Shown here: piece after piece, positions 54,574-63,651 of the stretch
Layout: each line of letters begins with the position of its first letter
Numbering within the stretch: position 1 is the first letter of the stretch
Assembly: GCA_934695325.1 (NCBI GenBank)
Contig: CAKUVD010000006.1
Span: forward strand, 62,001 to 126,000
Source: an uncultured Bacteroidales bacterium
GTDB lineage: Bacteria; Bacteroidota; Bacteroidia; Bacteroidales; UBA932
Reading direction: 5' to 3'
Length of the DNA: 64,000 nucleotides
Program-made: the position numbers and the translations under genes
The notes under the pieces: generated by a model
What the model was told of the DNA's origin: nothing
The model's database searches: none
The model's input: only the letters and a program-made list of their open reading frames with translations

Positions 54574-54948
54574 ATTGTCGATAATTTTTTATGTTCTGAT
54601 ACCGTAATCTGCAAATATAATTATTTTTATCTGATTTTGCTATTTGATATAAAGAATGTTGATTATCAAGAGTTTATGAACTTTAAAGTCCAAAAGAAGG
54701 GACTTTAAAATCTGTAAGTGGTTGATAATCAATACCGGCTTGTCTGTCTGTCGGCGCCGACATCCTGTCCGAAGCCATCTAGGGCACCACTCGGCATTTG
54801 CTGATATCATCGTTACGCAAGATATTTGAAAACACTGTTTTTCAAAAAATAGTTGGAAATTTAAATTACAAATCGTAACTTGCGCAAAGTTGAGTTTTGG
54901 AAGAAGACTTGACAGAATAGAACGAAAAGAACCTTTTATTGTTATTCT
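54574..54948. other. Intergenic region with tyrS promoter box and nested palindrome
   Basis: These 375 bases hold no gene. TATATTTG on the minus strand (54619-54612) is the likely -7 box of tyrS. The palindrome at 54659-54732 is listed separately. Beyond it I see CGCAAG near 54815 and its reverse complement CTTGCG near 54889, and no convincing TAnnTTTG box before the lipoprotein gene at 54949. Confidence 0.6.
54659..54732. repeat. 74-bp nested symmetric palindrome
   Basis: Outer arms TTGATTATCAA (54659-54669) and TTGATAATCAA (54722-54732) are perfect reverse complements. Inner arms TTTAAAGTCC (54682-54691) and GGACTTTAAA (54700-54709) are also perfect, around an 8-base loop. Each outer-inner gap is 12 bases. 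It may be a miniature mobile element, a recombination site or an RNA hairpin. Confidence 0.85.
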
Positions 54949-56655
54949 ATGAACTTGAAATCAGTGTTTTACGGCGTTCTGACCGTTATCTCGGCATTGT
55001 CCTGTTCTAAGAGCGGTGAGCAGCCGCAGCCTGCTGTCGAGACAGCATTGTCTTTCGAAATGGAAGATGTGGAAATCTATGCGGGTGGCGATTCTCAGGT
55101 CACGCTGTCTGTGACACCTGCGGAATATGCGGAAAGTGTGGGCTTCTCTGTGGCTGATGAAAGTGTGGTCAGCATTGCCGGAAAGAAAAATACTGAGAAA
55201 GGTATCGTGCTGACATTGCATCCGGAAGCGCTCGGAACGACCACGTTGGCGGCGGCCCTCGGCGACAAGATTGCGGTCTGTGATGTCAAGGTGTCACCTG
55301 TGGAGGTCACGGGCATTGAACTGGATGTCAATTCGATAGAGATACCTGTATCCGGAACGCGCACTCTGAGTGTGACTCTGACTCCGGACAATGCGACCAA
55401 CCCGAAAGTCACCTGGACCTCTGGCGACGACAAGGTGGCTGTGGTGTCCAACGGTGTCATCACAGGCATAGGGGAAGGCGAGACTGTCGTGACTGCGAGC
55501 GTAGGCGCAGCAAGCGCCGAGTGCAGGGTTAAAGTCTATGACATAGCGGTCTCATCGCTTGAACTGGATGTCACATCCAAAGAAATGGCGGTGGGGGAGA
55601 CCTTCATTGTCACGGCTACGCTTCTTCCGGAAGATGCCACTACCAAGGAATTCAAATGGAGTTCAGACGCGGACGGCGTGGTTACATACGAACTCATTGA
55701 CGCTGTGGAAGGTGATAACGTGATGGCTGCGAAAGTCTACGGAGAAAAACCCGGGACAGCGGTTCTGTCAGTCACCAGCGGCGGGGTGAAAGCCGAGTGC
55801 CGCATCGTTGTCCGTTCTGCGGACATCCCTGATGGCGATCCGAAAATCGGTGACTACTTCTATTCTGACGGGACCTGGAGCGACGGTGGCCTTCTGTCGA
55901 TTAACGCTGACGGAACTGATCCTGTGTGGCGGACTGAGAAGCCGGCTCCTGTCGTCGGAAAGACTGTCATAGGCATTGTCTTCCAGACAGATGCGTCCAG
56001 GATCTCAGATACGGAGAAAGCCGCAGGTCATACTCACGGACTCGTTATGTCCATCCGTTCGGCACATTCTTCGACGGATTCATTGACGATGTATTCTTTT
56101 GACAGTGATTTCGAGAAGATTCCGAATAAAAAGCTGGGAACGTCGTGGTATGCGGATATTGAAGGATGCCAGTGGACGGAGGCCATAAAGACTGCATATC
56201 CTGGGCAGAAGATTCAGCAGTGTCCCGCATTTGACTGGACGGTCACTGATTTCAGTCCGTCCGCCCCGAGAGGGACATCAGGATGGTATGTCCCGTCCGT
56301 AGGCCAGATCTGGGACTTGCTTGCCAATCTTGGAGGTGGAGAGGTGGCTGCGTATCTGCGGGAAATGAGAACATATAGTTCTGACATCTCTTATGATAAG
56401 GGCCGATCCTTGTCGTATGACCCGATATCGAGAATCAATTCTTCTATGGCGTTGGTTCCGGATTCGATGAAGGAAGACCTGAAGGTCAGCGTAGAGCGTG
56501 AAGGCGCGAAAGTCTGTGAGCTGATGTCATCGTCTCTGTATGACAATACTGATGGCGCAGTCTGCGTGTTCTGGCTGTATGATACCGGTAAGATTCTTCC
56601 GGTGTGTGACTGGACGAATCAGACCTATGTCTGCCGACCTGTGCTTTCATTCTAG
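54949..56655 (+). CDS. Lipoprotein with Ig-like (BIG2) repeats
   Basis: A 568-residue lipoprotein (MNLKSVFYGVLTVISALSC). After the lipidated cysteine come three bacterial Ig-like group 2 domains at about 35-120, 122-198 and 200-290 (pattern VTGIELDVNSIEIPVSGTRTLSVTLTP, VTWTSGDDKVAVVSNGVITG). The C-terminal 270 residues form a different module with GWYVPSVGQIWDLLANLGG and a terminal CRPVLSF. It is probably surface-exposed and adhesive or glycan-binding. It is first in a four-lipoprotein operon with gaps of 25, 14 and 13 bases. Ligand unknown. Confidence 0.85.
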   Translation: MNLKSVFYGVLTVISALSCSKSGEQPQPAVETALSFEMEDVEIYAGGDSQVTLSVTPAEYAESVGFSVADESVVSIAGKKNTEKGIVLTLHPEALGTTTLAAALGDKIAVCDVKVSPVEVTGIELDVNSIEIPVSGTRTLSVTLTPDNATNPKVTWTSGDDKVAVVSNGVITGIGEGETVVTASVGAASAECRVKVYDIAVSSLELDVTSKEMAVGETFIVTATLLPEDATTKEFKWSSDADGVVTYELIDAVEGDNVMAAKVYGEKPGTAVLSVTSGGVKAECRIVVRSADIPDGDPKIGDYFYSDGTWSDGGLLSINADGTDPVWRTEKPAPVVGKTVIGIVFQTDASRISDTEKAAGHTHGLVMSIRSAHSSTDSLTMYSFDSDFEKIPNKKLGTSWYADIEGCQWTEAIKTAYPGQKIQQCPAFDWTVTDFSPSAPRGTSGWYVPSVGQIWDLLANLGGGEVAAYLREMRTYSSDISYDKGRSLSYDPISRINSSMALVPDSMKEDLKVSVEREGAKVCELMSSSLYDNTDGAVCVFWLYDTGKILPVCDWTNQTYVCRPVLSF

Positions 56656-56680
56656 AAATTTCAAAACTAACAAATTCAAT

Positions 56681-57568
56681 ATGAAAAGATTGTTATTATC
56701 AATGCTGGCTGCGGCTTCTGTATGCTGCGCCTGCGGTGACCTCAAGGATCGCGTGGACTCGCTCGAGACGAGAGTGTCCGCTCTCGAGACCAAGGTCAAT
56801 GAGAATGCTTCGGCGCTAAGCGCGCTTACAAGTGCGTTCGAGAATGCTGTCACGGTCTCCAAGGTTGAGACTCTCACGGATGGCTACAAGATTTACTTCA
56901 GTGACGGTACCACTGCTGTCATAAGCAATGGAGTGGACGGAAAGGATGCAGTGGCACCTGTCGTCGGAATAAAGGAAGACGGCGGAGTGTTCTACTGGAC
57001 CATCGACGGTGAGTTCATTCTGAACAATGGCGCCAAAGTGCCGGTGACCGGCAAGGACGGAGTGGACGGGAAGACACCTCAGTTCAAGATCCAGGACGGC
57101 AAATGGTATGTGTCTTTCGATGGTGCCAAGTGGGACGAGGTTCCTGTGTCCGGGAACGTGGAACCTAAGCTCGTGATGAGCGAGACTGATGACGAGTACG
57201 TATTCACGCTCGGCGCTACGGAAATCCGTATACCTAAGGAGCACGCATTTATGATAAAGGTGAAGAGTGATTCCAAGACCATCTTCGCCGGAGAGACGAT
57301 GACTTTCTCCTATGTGCTTTACGGTGCGGACGAGACCACACACGTGCTTGTGGAGTCCAAGGGCGTGGAAGCATCCTTGGATGAGGCTGCGTGCAAGGTG
57401 ACGGTAAAGGCACCGTCCGAAGTCGAGAATGCGTACGTTATGATAAAGGCTGTCCGCAACAGTGACGGAAAATATTCTGCCCAGTATATCAATATCTCCA
57501 AAGGCGATGTCTATGGAGCGTTCGGAGGCATTATCCTCAGTGATGAAAATGAATATCTTAACTGGTAA
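56681..57568 (+). CDS. DUF4988-type coiled-coil lipoprotein
   Basis: From ATG 56681 the protein has 295 residues; an upstream in-frame start at 56540 would overlap the preceding gene and hide the signal peptide. MKRLLLSMLAAASVCCAC is a lipoprotein signal. Residues 20-55 form a coiled coil (LKDRVDSLETRVSALETKVNENAS), followed by the DUF4988 pattern GYKIYFSDGTTAVISNGVDGKDA and GVFYWTIDGEFI. Such proteins are common at Bacteroidetes cell surfaces, and the coiled coil suggests trimerisation. C-terminal part is an Ig-like domain. Second in the lipoprotein operon. Confidence 0.87.
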   Translation: MKRLLLSMLAAASVCCACGDLKDRVDSLETRVSALETKVNENASALSALTSAFENAVTVSKVETLTDGYKIYFSDGTTAVISNGVDGKDAVAPVVGIKEDGGVFYWTIDGEFILNNGAKVPVTGKDGVDGKTPQFKIQDGKWYVSFDGAKWDEVPVSGNVEPKLVMSETDDEYVFTLGATEIRIPKEHAFMIKVKSDSKTIFAGETMTFSYVLYGADETTHVLVESKGVEASLDEAACKVTVKAPSEVENAYVMIKAVRNSDGKYSAQYINISKGDVYGAFGGIILSDENEYLNW

Positions 57569-57582
57569 AAGGGAACGATAGT

Positions 57583-59853
57583 ATGAGAAAATCAATATAT
57601 ATGGCGGCAGCCCTCGCTGTGCTTGCAGGCTGCTCCAAGACTGAGAATGAGCTTGCTCCTGTAGATGGGGCAAGAAACCTTTCCTTGACTGTTTCTGTCA
57701 AGGAGGGTGCCGATACTAGGGCTGTCTTCGATGGTGACAGCCATCTGAAATTTCAGAAAGGTGATAGCTTCTACGGCGCCATCGCAAAGGAAAGCAAGCC
57801 TACGACTGCTGTCATAGTGGCTTCACAGGCTGACGGATTTGCCCAGAATTATTATTCGAAGTTCAATATCGTAGACCCTGAGGCATCCGTTCCTTCATTC
57901 AAGGGCAGTTTCTATAGCATCGCCCCGGCAGATACTGCGGATAGTTATAAATTCTATGGCGTATTCCCGTCAAAAGGGGTATTGTCATCACCCCAGGATC
58001 TCACCAGATGGAGAATAAATCTTTCCGGAACTCAGACCTCGACACAGGAATCCTGGGATTCCGAGGCTGATATCATGGTTATGAAGCCTGCTACAGTCGA
58101 TGGCACTGGAAAACAGGTCACGAAATACAATGAGTATGATGTGGCTGATAGCTGCGGAGTGGAGTTCGCTCATCTTTTCGGTTTCGGAAAGCTTTCGTTT
58201 GCCGATGTCCCTGCCGAGTATGCTGACTATCCTGTAAAGAATGTCGTTATCGAGGCTGTCGGCGAGAAGAAGAACCTTTGCGGACAATTCCTGTTGGATA
58301 TCACTAAGGATGTCACGGGGGACGATCTTCAGGATATCTATACTGGCTCTGCCATTACAGTGACGCCTGCGGAAGAGACGACAGTCTCTAAGAATGTCGT
58401 ATGGTTTGTGGCCAATCCTGGTGTGTACGATGTCAGGATTACCGTAGTCACACCTAAGGCTGATCTCGTATTCGAGCGTCAGGGCCTTACTGTCAGCCGC
58501 AGCAGAATTACCTCTCCTGTAGTTCATTTCAAGGAGGCTGATGAAGCCAAATCTCATGACGTCGTCCTGAACGGGGAGACCTGGGGGCAGACTTCGTTCG
58601 ACTATAAGACATATCTGGCTTCGTCAAGGCGTTCCGTAGAGTGGGGCCCTGCCGGCAAGAAGATGGTGTTCAGCCTAAAATACCCTGGCAGCACGAGGGA
58701 TAACTTCGGCACCTCATATTATAGGGAAGACTACACCTATGTGCAGGGTTTCGCCTCTAATGACATTGAGGGTAAGGAAGTTCATCTGGCATCCGATGCC
58801 ACCTTTGTCGGAGTCAATCTGGTCAAGGTCTCTCTTGGAGTATATTCTATGGGGGCTAGCTGTGATTTTGACATCTGCCTGGTGAACAAGGCTGACACTA
58901 CTGTCCTCAAGACAATAAATGTCGTTACTGACAGCAGTGACTTGAAAGTGAAGGATGTATATTATTACATCGAGAACACTACGGACGTAAAGGATGGTGT
59001 ATTCGTAATCCGCGCCCGTCATCTGAGCAGTGAGAAGATCAGACCATATATGGGCTCTTTGGAACTCAACCCTGCACCGGAACTCGTCCTTGGGGCTGAC
59101 AGGGTCAAGCTGGATAAGGATGCGACCTCAGGCTCGTTCGATTGTAATGTGTATGCCAGCAAGGCCGTGCCTACAGTCTCTTCTGACGCTGACTGGCTCA
59201 AGGTAAGCTATGCTGACAACAAGGTGTCATATACTGCAGAGGCTAATACCGGTGCCGGCAGGAAGGCCAATATCACTATCAATGTCGAGGATGGCGACTT
59301 CAAGGTATCCAAGACTGTCTCTGTGAGCCAGAAGTCGGCTGTAGCTATAGAATATAAGCTATCCATCACTGCGGCTGAGATGTATGACCTTCTTACGGAA
59401 GAGGCCAAGAATCATCCGGATGCGTCATCTTATGACTATTTTGCATTGTCATTTACCTTCAAGGCTGTGGCTACCGACGGTTCAGGCCGTACTGTGGACG
59501 TGACTATGAACTCTACCAGGATGTCCCTGTCCGGATTCTCCAAGGACGAGTTCGTCGTCAAGGGGGATCGCTTCGGATGTGCAGACCCTGTCGGCGCCAT
59601 TTCCAAGATTGTGGTAGTGGCCAACAACCCTGTCGGAGTCAACAACTATGCTAACCTGAAGGTGACGTTCTCAAAGGATGGCTCGGAATACAGCAACCAG
59701 CCTTCTTCCAACATCACTTCTTCAGACAGCTCTCCTTACACCTCGACGGTAGTCAATGAGGATGAGGACTATGTCTTCTTCAACATTGATACTACCGGCG
59801 GCTGGAGCAACGTTTATCTCAGAAGCATCGAAGTAACATTCATCGGAGCATAA
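57583..59853 (+). CDS. Fimbrillin-like/BACON-domain lipoprotein
   Basis: A 756-residue lipoprotein (MRKSIYMAAALAVLAGC). The N-terminal 330 residues resemble fimbrillin-family proteins (LSLTVSVKEGADTRAVFDGDSHLKFQKGDSFYG). A BACON domain sits near 500-585 (LVLGADRVKLDKDATSGSFDCNVYAS, VSSDADWLKVSYADNKVSYTA, KTVSVSQKSA), followed by a C-terminal beta domain. BACON domains bind carbohydrate or mucin, or act as spacers. No fimbrial chaperone-like mfa/fim cluster is present, so an adhesin without a pilus is the simpler reading. Third gene of the operon. Confidence 0.83.
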   Translation: MRKSIYMAAALAVLAGCSKTENELAPVDGARNLSLTVSVKEGADTRAVFDGDSHLKFQKGDSFYGAIAKESKPTTAVIVASQADGFAQNYYSKFNIVDPEASVPSFKGSFYSIAPADTADSYKFYGVFPSKGVLSSPQDLTRWRINLSGTQTSTQESWDSEADIMVMKPATVDGTGKQVTKYNEYDVADSCGVEFAHLFGFGKLSFADVPAEYADYPVKNVVIEAVGEKKNLCGQFLLDITKDVTGDDLQDIYTGSAITVTPAEETTVSKNVVWFVANPGVYDVRITVVTPKADLVFERQGLTVSRSRITSPVVHFKEADEAKSHDVVLNGETWGQTSFDYKTYLASSRRSVEWGPAGKKMVFSLKYPGSTRDNFGTSYYREDYTYVQGFASNDIEGKEVHLASDATFVGVNLVKVSLGVYSMGASCDFDICLVNKADTTVLKTINVVTDSSDLKVKDVYYYIENTTDVKDGVFVIRARHLSSEKIRPYMGSLELNPAPELVLGADRVKLDKDATSGSFDCNVYASKAVPTVSSDADWLKVSYADNKVSYTAEANTGAGRKANITINVEDGDFKVSKTVSVSQKSAVAIEYKLSITAAEMYDLLTEEAKNHPDASSYDYFALSFTFKAVATDGSGRTVDVTMNSTRMSLSGFSKDEFVVKGDRFGCADPVGAISKIVVVANNPVGVNNYANLKVTFSKDGSEYSNQPSSNITSSDSSPYTSTVVNEDEDYVFFNIDTTGGWSNVYLRSIEVTFIGA

Positions 59854-59866
59854 TATCACAAGTCTT

Positions 59867-60964
59867 ATGAAGTCAAATCCTATTTTCAGAATAATAACGG
59901 CGGCGCTTGCCTTCGCCCTTGTCCTTTCCTGCGACAAGGACGGGGACAAGACCCCTGCGGTCACCTCCTCTTTCAAGGTTGAGAGTGCGATAGTGAATGT
60001 CGGCGAGTCCGGCGGCATTGTCAATGTCGGTTACAGCATTGACGGCCCCGAGGCGGGCTCTATGGCGGAGGTCACGACGGAGACTTCCTGGCTGAGGATA
60101 GGATCCGTGACTTCAGACAATTTCGAACTGGAGGCTGAACCAAACGTCAGCGGCGCGGATCGAACTGGAAAAGTGACATTGGCCTGCAGCGGAACGGCTG
60201 CATTGACACTGCATGTCTTGCAGAGCAAGGAGTCTGATGCGGTTCCTGTACACAGCAAGTACAGCGTCAGCGTCAGCGGTGAGACCACTTATTCCGCCGC
60301 TGTCGAGATTACTCCGGTGGATCCTGCGGCTTATTATTATACTAACATCGTCACCAAGGCTCAGTATGACACCTATGGGGCCGACGGCATTGTGTCCGCA
60401 CTTGCTAATCAGGTCGTCTATATGACGTCGATGTTGCCGGACGGCACTGATCCTCATCTCCTCCTCTATCAGGGATATTACAATTCTGCGACTGACGTGG
60501 AGAACGAACTGGACCTGAATGACAACACCGAGTATTATGTCGTCGTATTCGATATGGATTTCGATGATGCCGGGAATGTCCTGATGAGCGGCAAGGGCGA
60601 GTTCACCAAGTTCCGGACCAGGCGTGCATCTCAGGTGGATATGAAGTTTGACATCAATGTCTCCGGCGCGTCTGTCACCGTGACGCCGTCAGCGGACTAC
60701 ACGTATGTGTGCTATCTCGCCTCGAAGGCAAGCTGGGATGAATACAGTGACCATCTTGACGTCGCAAGGCAATACATATCCGTGGCGAAATCATACGGTA
60801 TGCTGGATTCCATAATCTGCACCGGACGGCAGGTGCTCGACTTGTCCGATATGATTGACAATGCCGGCGAATACGTGTTCTATGCCGTCGGCTACAGGCA
60901 GTCGGGAGAGGACCGCGGGCTTACCACGGACATCAGTTACGTGACCTTCACGTATAATAAATAA
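59867..60964 (+). CDS. BACON-domain lipoprotein
   Basis: A 365-residue lipoprotein (signal ending LAFALVLSC). Residues 28-125 are a BACON-like domain ([57 protein letters not shown]). Residues 130-365 are two fibronectin-like beta domains that alternate Tyr- and Asp-rich strands ([30 protein letters not shown]). No enzymatic motif is seen. Last gene of the surface lipoprotein operon; the tpiA promoter follows within 14 bases of its stop. Confidence 0.82.
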   Translation: MKSNPIFRIITAALAFALVLSCDKDGDKTPAVTSSFKVESAIVNVGESGGIVNVGYSIDGPEAGSMAEVTTETSWLRIGSVTSDNFELEAEPNVSGADRTGKVTLACSGTAALTLHVLQSKESDAVPVHSKYSVSVSGETTYSAAVEITPVDPAAYYYTNIVTKAQYDTYGADGIVSALANQVVYMTSMLPDGTDPHLLLYQGYYNSATDVENELDLNDNTEYYVVVFDMDFDDAGNVLMSGKGEFTKFRTRRASQVDMKFDINVSGASVTVTPSADYTYVCYLASKASWDEYSDHLDVARQYISVAKSYGMLDSIICTGRQVLDLSDMIDNAGEYVFYAVGYRQSGEDRGLTTDISYVTFTYNK

Positions 60965-60977
60965 GCGTTTGCGGAAA

Positions 60978-61008
60978 TTGCGATTTTCGCTTAAAATGAC
61001 TAATTTTG
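60978..61008 (+). promoter_or_regulatory. tpiA promoter
   Basis: TTG at 60978-60980, 20 bases, then TAATTTTG at 61001-61008. It lies after an in-frame start at 60969, so tpiA must begin at the later ATG 61074. Confidence 0.7.
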
Positions 61009-61010
61009 CA

Positions 61011-61042
61011 GACTGTTCGGGGAGATGGCTCTCCGGACAGTC
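61011..61042 (+). terminator. Hairpin at the 5' end of the tpiA leader
   Basis: A 14-base arm at 61011-61024 pairs with 61029-61042 (two wobbles, loop ATGG), followed by TTTTG. It begins at the predicted transcript start. It may stabilise the mRNA, attenuate tpiA or end the lipoprotein operon. Confidence 0.6.
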
Positions 61043-61073
61043 TTTTGAATTTATATTAAAAGAACAAGATATT

Positions 61074-61829
61074 ATGAGAAAACACATTGTTGCCGGTAAC
61101 TGGAAGATGAACACGACAGTTCCGGAAGGCGTAGAGCTTGCAAAGGCAGTAGTAGAGAAATCCTCTCAGGTCCCTGAGAGCGTCGGCCTTATCATCGCCA
61201 CTCCATTCACTCACCTTGTACCGGTCTCTGAGATCGTAAGGGGCACTAAGGTGGAACTTTCCGCAGAGAACTGCGCGGACAAGGAGAAAGGTGCATACAC
61301 TGGAGAGGTTTCAGCTGCTATGCTCGCTTCTGCCGGCTGCAGATATACCATCCTCGGCCACTCTGAGAGAAGGCAGTACTATGGAGAGACTGACGCTACT
61401 CTCGTGGAGAAAGTGAAGCTCGCCCTTGCGAACGGTCTCGGCGTGATCTTCTGCGTAGGCGAGAACCTCGAGCAGAGAGAGGCTGGAAAGCATTTCGAAG
61501 TCGTTACGGCTCAGATCGAGAATGTGCTCTTCGGCCTTACGGCAGAGGAGATGTCCAAGATCATCGTGGCTTACGAGCCAGTATGGGCCATCGGAACAGG
61601 CAAGACCGCTACCGCTGAGCAGGCACAGGAAATCCACGCTTGCATCCGCAAGGTGCTCGCCGGCAAGTTCGGTGCACAGGTGGCAGAGGACACGACCATC
61701 CTTTATGGCGGAAGCTGCAAGCCTTCAAATGCGAAGGAACTGTTCGCTTGCCCTGATATCGACGGTGGTCTTATCGGCGGTGCCGCTCTGAAGGCAGATG
61801 ACTTCATCCAGATAGCATTGTCATTCTAA
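61074..61829 (+). CDS. tpiA: Triosephosphate isomerase
   Basis: A 251-residue TIM-barrel enzyme interconverting dihydroxyacetone phosphate and glyceraldehyde-3-phosphate. Active-site landmarks are NWKMN (Lys), ILGHSERR (catalytic His) and [16 protein letters not shown] (catalytic Glu), then [13 protein letters not shown] and GGLIGGAAL for phosphate binding. Length is typical. The start at 61074 is fixed by the promoter and by the conserved N terminus [14 protein letters not shown] terminator follows at 61849. Confidence 0.98.
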   Translation: MRKHIVAGNWKMNTTVPEGVELAKAVVEKSSQVPESVGLIIATPFTHLVPVSEIVRGTKVELSAENCADKEKGAYTGEVSAAMLASAGCRYTILGHSERRQYYGETDATLVEKVKLALANGLGVIFCVGENLEQREAGKHFEVVTAQIENVLFGLTAEEMSKIIVAYEPVWAIGTGKTATAEQAQEIHACIRKVLAGKFGAQVAEDTTILYGGSCKPSNAKELFACPDIDGGLIGGAALKADDFIQIALSF

Positions 61830-61848
61830 TATACTGCAATCAGATATG

Positions 61849-61892
61849 AGGCGAGACAGCGAACGACGGTCCGCTGCCTCGCCTTGCGTTTT
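61849..61892 (+). terminator. Terminator after tpiA
   Basis: AGGCGAGACAGCG at 61849-61861 pairs with CGCTGCCTCGCCT at 61872-61884 with one mismatch, followed by a T-rich run. Confidence 0.8.
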
Positions 61893-61941
61893 TATCGGGA
61901 CGGCCGAGCGTTGCCGTTCCAGTGTTCATAAAAGTGATGAT

Positions 61942-63546
61942 ATGACAAAGAAAATTATAATGGGCCTTGTGTGCCTTGCCGCCGTGGCGTCTTGCGGGCA
62001 TAATGAGCCTAAGTCCGATCTTCAGAAGAAGATAGATTCCTATGCTGTGTTCCAGATCGGCTCTCCTTATATGGAAGGCATCTCTGACAACGGCAAAGAA
62101 GTTCTGAACCTGTTTCGCAAGGCTGCCGATGAGGTGGACAACATTTTCTGGCAGCAGACATTCGGAGACAAGAATGCGATTCTGTCGCTTCCGGACGGGC
62201 CGCAAAAGGATTATGCGATGATAAACTACGGGCCGTGGGACCGTATGGATGACAACGCCACGTTCATTGCAGGGTATCCGGAAAGGCCTGCGGGTGCCTG
62301 CTTCTATCCGACGGATATGACTGCGGAGGAGTTCGATGCCTTGGACGACCCTGACAAGATGAGCCCATATACATTGATACGAAGAGACGAGAACGGCAAG
62401 CTGAAGGTCGTGTGGTATCACGACGCATATAAGGAGAGCATTGACCGCATCTGCGGCTATCTCGAAAGCGCAGCGACGATGACCATAAAGGAAAGCGTGA
62501 GGAATTATCTTCTCAAGCGTGCCGAGGCGTTGAGGACGGATTCATACAGAGAGTCCGACTATGCCTGGATGGATATGAAGGACAGCAAGATGGATCTCGT
62601 CATAGGCCCTATTGAGAATTATGAGGACGGCATCTATGGAATCAAGACTTCTTATGAGTGCTTCATCCTTCTGAAGGATCTCAAGAAGACCGAGGAACTG
62701 AGCAAATATATCGCTATGCTTCCGGATCTCCAGAAATCGCTTCCTTGCCCGGAGGAGTACAAGACATTCGTGCCCGGCACTGAGTCTGATATGTTCGTGT
62801 ATGACGCCATCTATTATTCCGGTGATGCCAATGCCGGCGGCAAGACGATAGCCATAAACCTGCCTAATGACCACGAGGTGCAGGCGGAGAAAGGCACACG
62901 TCGTCTTCAGCTGCGCAATGTCATAAAGGCCAAGTTCGACAAGATCGTCTATCCTATCGGACAGATTCTCTTCGAGCCGGAGCAGCAGAGGTATCTGAGC
63001 GCTGACGCTTTCTTCTGGAACGTCACTTTCCACGAGGTGGCGCACGGTCTCGGAGTGAAGGAGACCGTGAACGGCCTCGGTTCCGTGAAGTCGGCTCTCG
63101 GCAACGAGGCGTCGGCGTGGGAAGAGGCCAAGGCTGACATCCTCGGACTTTATATGGTATGCAACCTCATCGACAGGGGAGAGATTCCTCTGATTTCCAA
63201 AGAGGCGGCAATCACCACGTATATCGCCAGCCTTGTCCGTTCCGTTCGTTTCGGCGCTGCCGACGCTCACGGACGCGCCAATATGATGTGCTATAACTAT
63301 CTGAAGGACAACGGTGCATTCGAGCGCAACAAGAACGGTCTCTACCACGTGAACTTCGACAAAGTCCCTCAGGTGGTGGCTGATTGGGCCAATCTCATAC
63401 TTACGACCCAGGCTACCGGGAACTATATGTTCGCCAAGGAGTACGAGACAAATCACGCCGTGGTTCCGGAGGCGCTTTCTGCAGACATCGCCAATGTAAA
63501 CCGCGGAGGTGTTCCTGTCGATATCCGTTTCGAGTTCGTCTGGTAG
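61942..63546 (+). CDS. Zinc metallopeptidase-like lipoprotein (M49/DPP III-related)
   Basis: From ATG 61942 the protein has 534 residues with a lipoprotein signal (MTKKIIMGLVCLAAVASC). The zinc motif is HEVAH in FFWNVTFHEVAHGLGVKETVNG, and a second ligand glutamate likely lies in SAWEEAKADILGLYMV. The surrounding pattern resembles peptidase family M49 of Bacteroidetes, which classically uses HExxxH; here the spacing is the ordinary HExxH. It should act in the periplasm or at the surface as a peptidase, perhaps a dipeptidyl peptidase. It starts after the tpiA terminator and ends at its own terminator. Confidence 0.82.
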   Translation: MTKKIIMGLVCLAAVASCGHNEPKSDLQKKIDSYAVFQIGSPYMEGISDNGKEVLNLFRKAADEVDNIFWQQTFGDKNAILSLPDGPQKDYAMINYGPWDRMDDNATFIAGYPERPAGACFYPTDMTAEEFDALDDPDKMSPYTLIRRDENGKLKVVWYHDAYKESIDRICGYLESAATMTIKESVRNYLLKRAEALRTDSYRESDYAWMDMKDSKMDLVIGPIENYEDGIYGIKTSYECFILLKDLKKTEELSKYIAMLPDLQKSLPCPEEYKTFVPGTESDMFVYDAIYYSGDANAGGKTIAINLPNDHEVQAEKGTRRLQLRNVIKAKFDKIVYPIGQILFEPEQQRYLSADAFFWNVTFHEVAHGLGVKETVNGLGSVKSALGNEASAWEEAKADILGLYMVCNLIDRGEIPLISKEAAITTYIASLVRSVRFGAADAHGRANMMCYNYLKDNGAFERNKNGLYHVNFDKVPQVVADWANLILTTQATGNYMFAKEYETNHAVVPEALSADIANVNRGGVPVDIRFEFVW

Positions 63547-63562
63547 CGGCAGACTTTTTTTC

Positions 63563-63616
63563 AGACGCTTTGCGGGCCGGTTGGAGCATACCTTCATCCG
63601 GCTCGCGTCTTTATTA
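63563..63616 (+). terminator. Terminator after the metallopeptidase gene
   Basis: AGACGC at 63563-63568 pairs with GCGTCT at 63605-63610, and GCCGG at 63576-63580 with CCGGC at 63598-63602; TTATTATTG follows. Confidence 0.65.
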
Positions 63617-63651
63617 TTGTAATTGTCGTGAAAAATGTCTAAATATGCATA

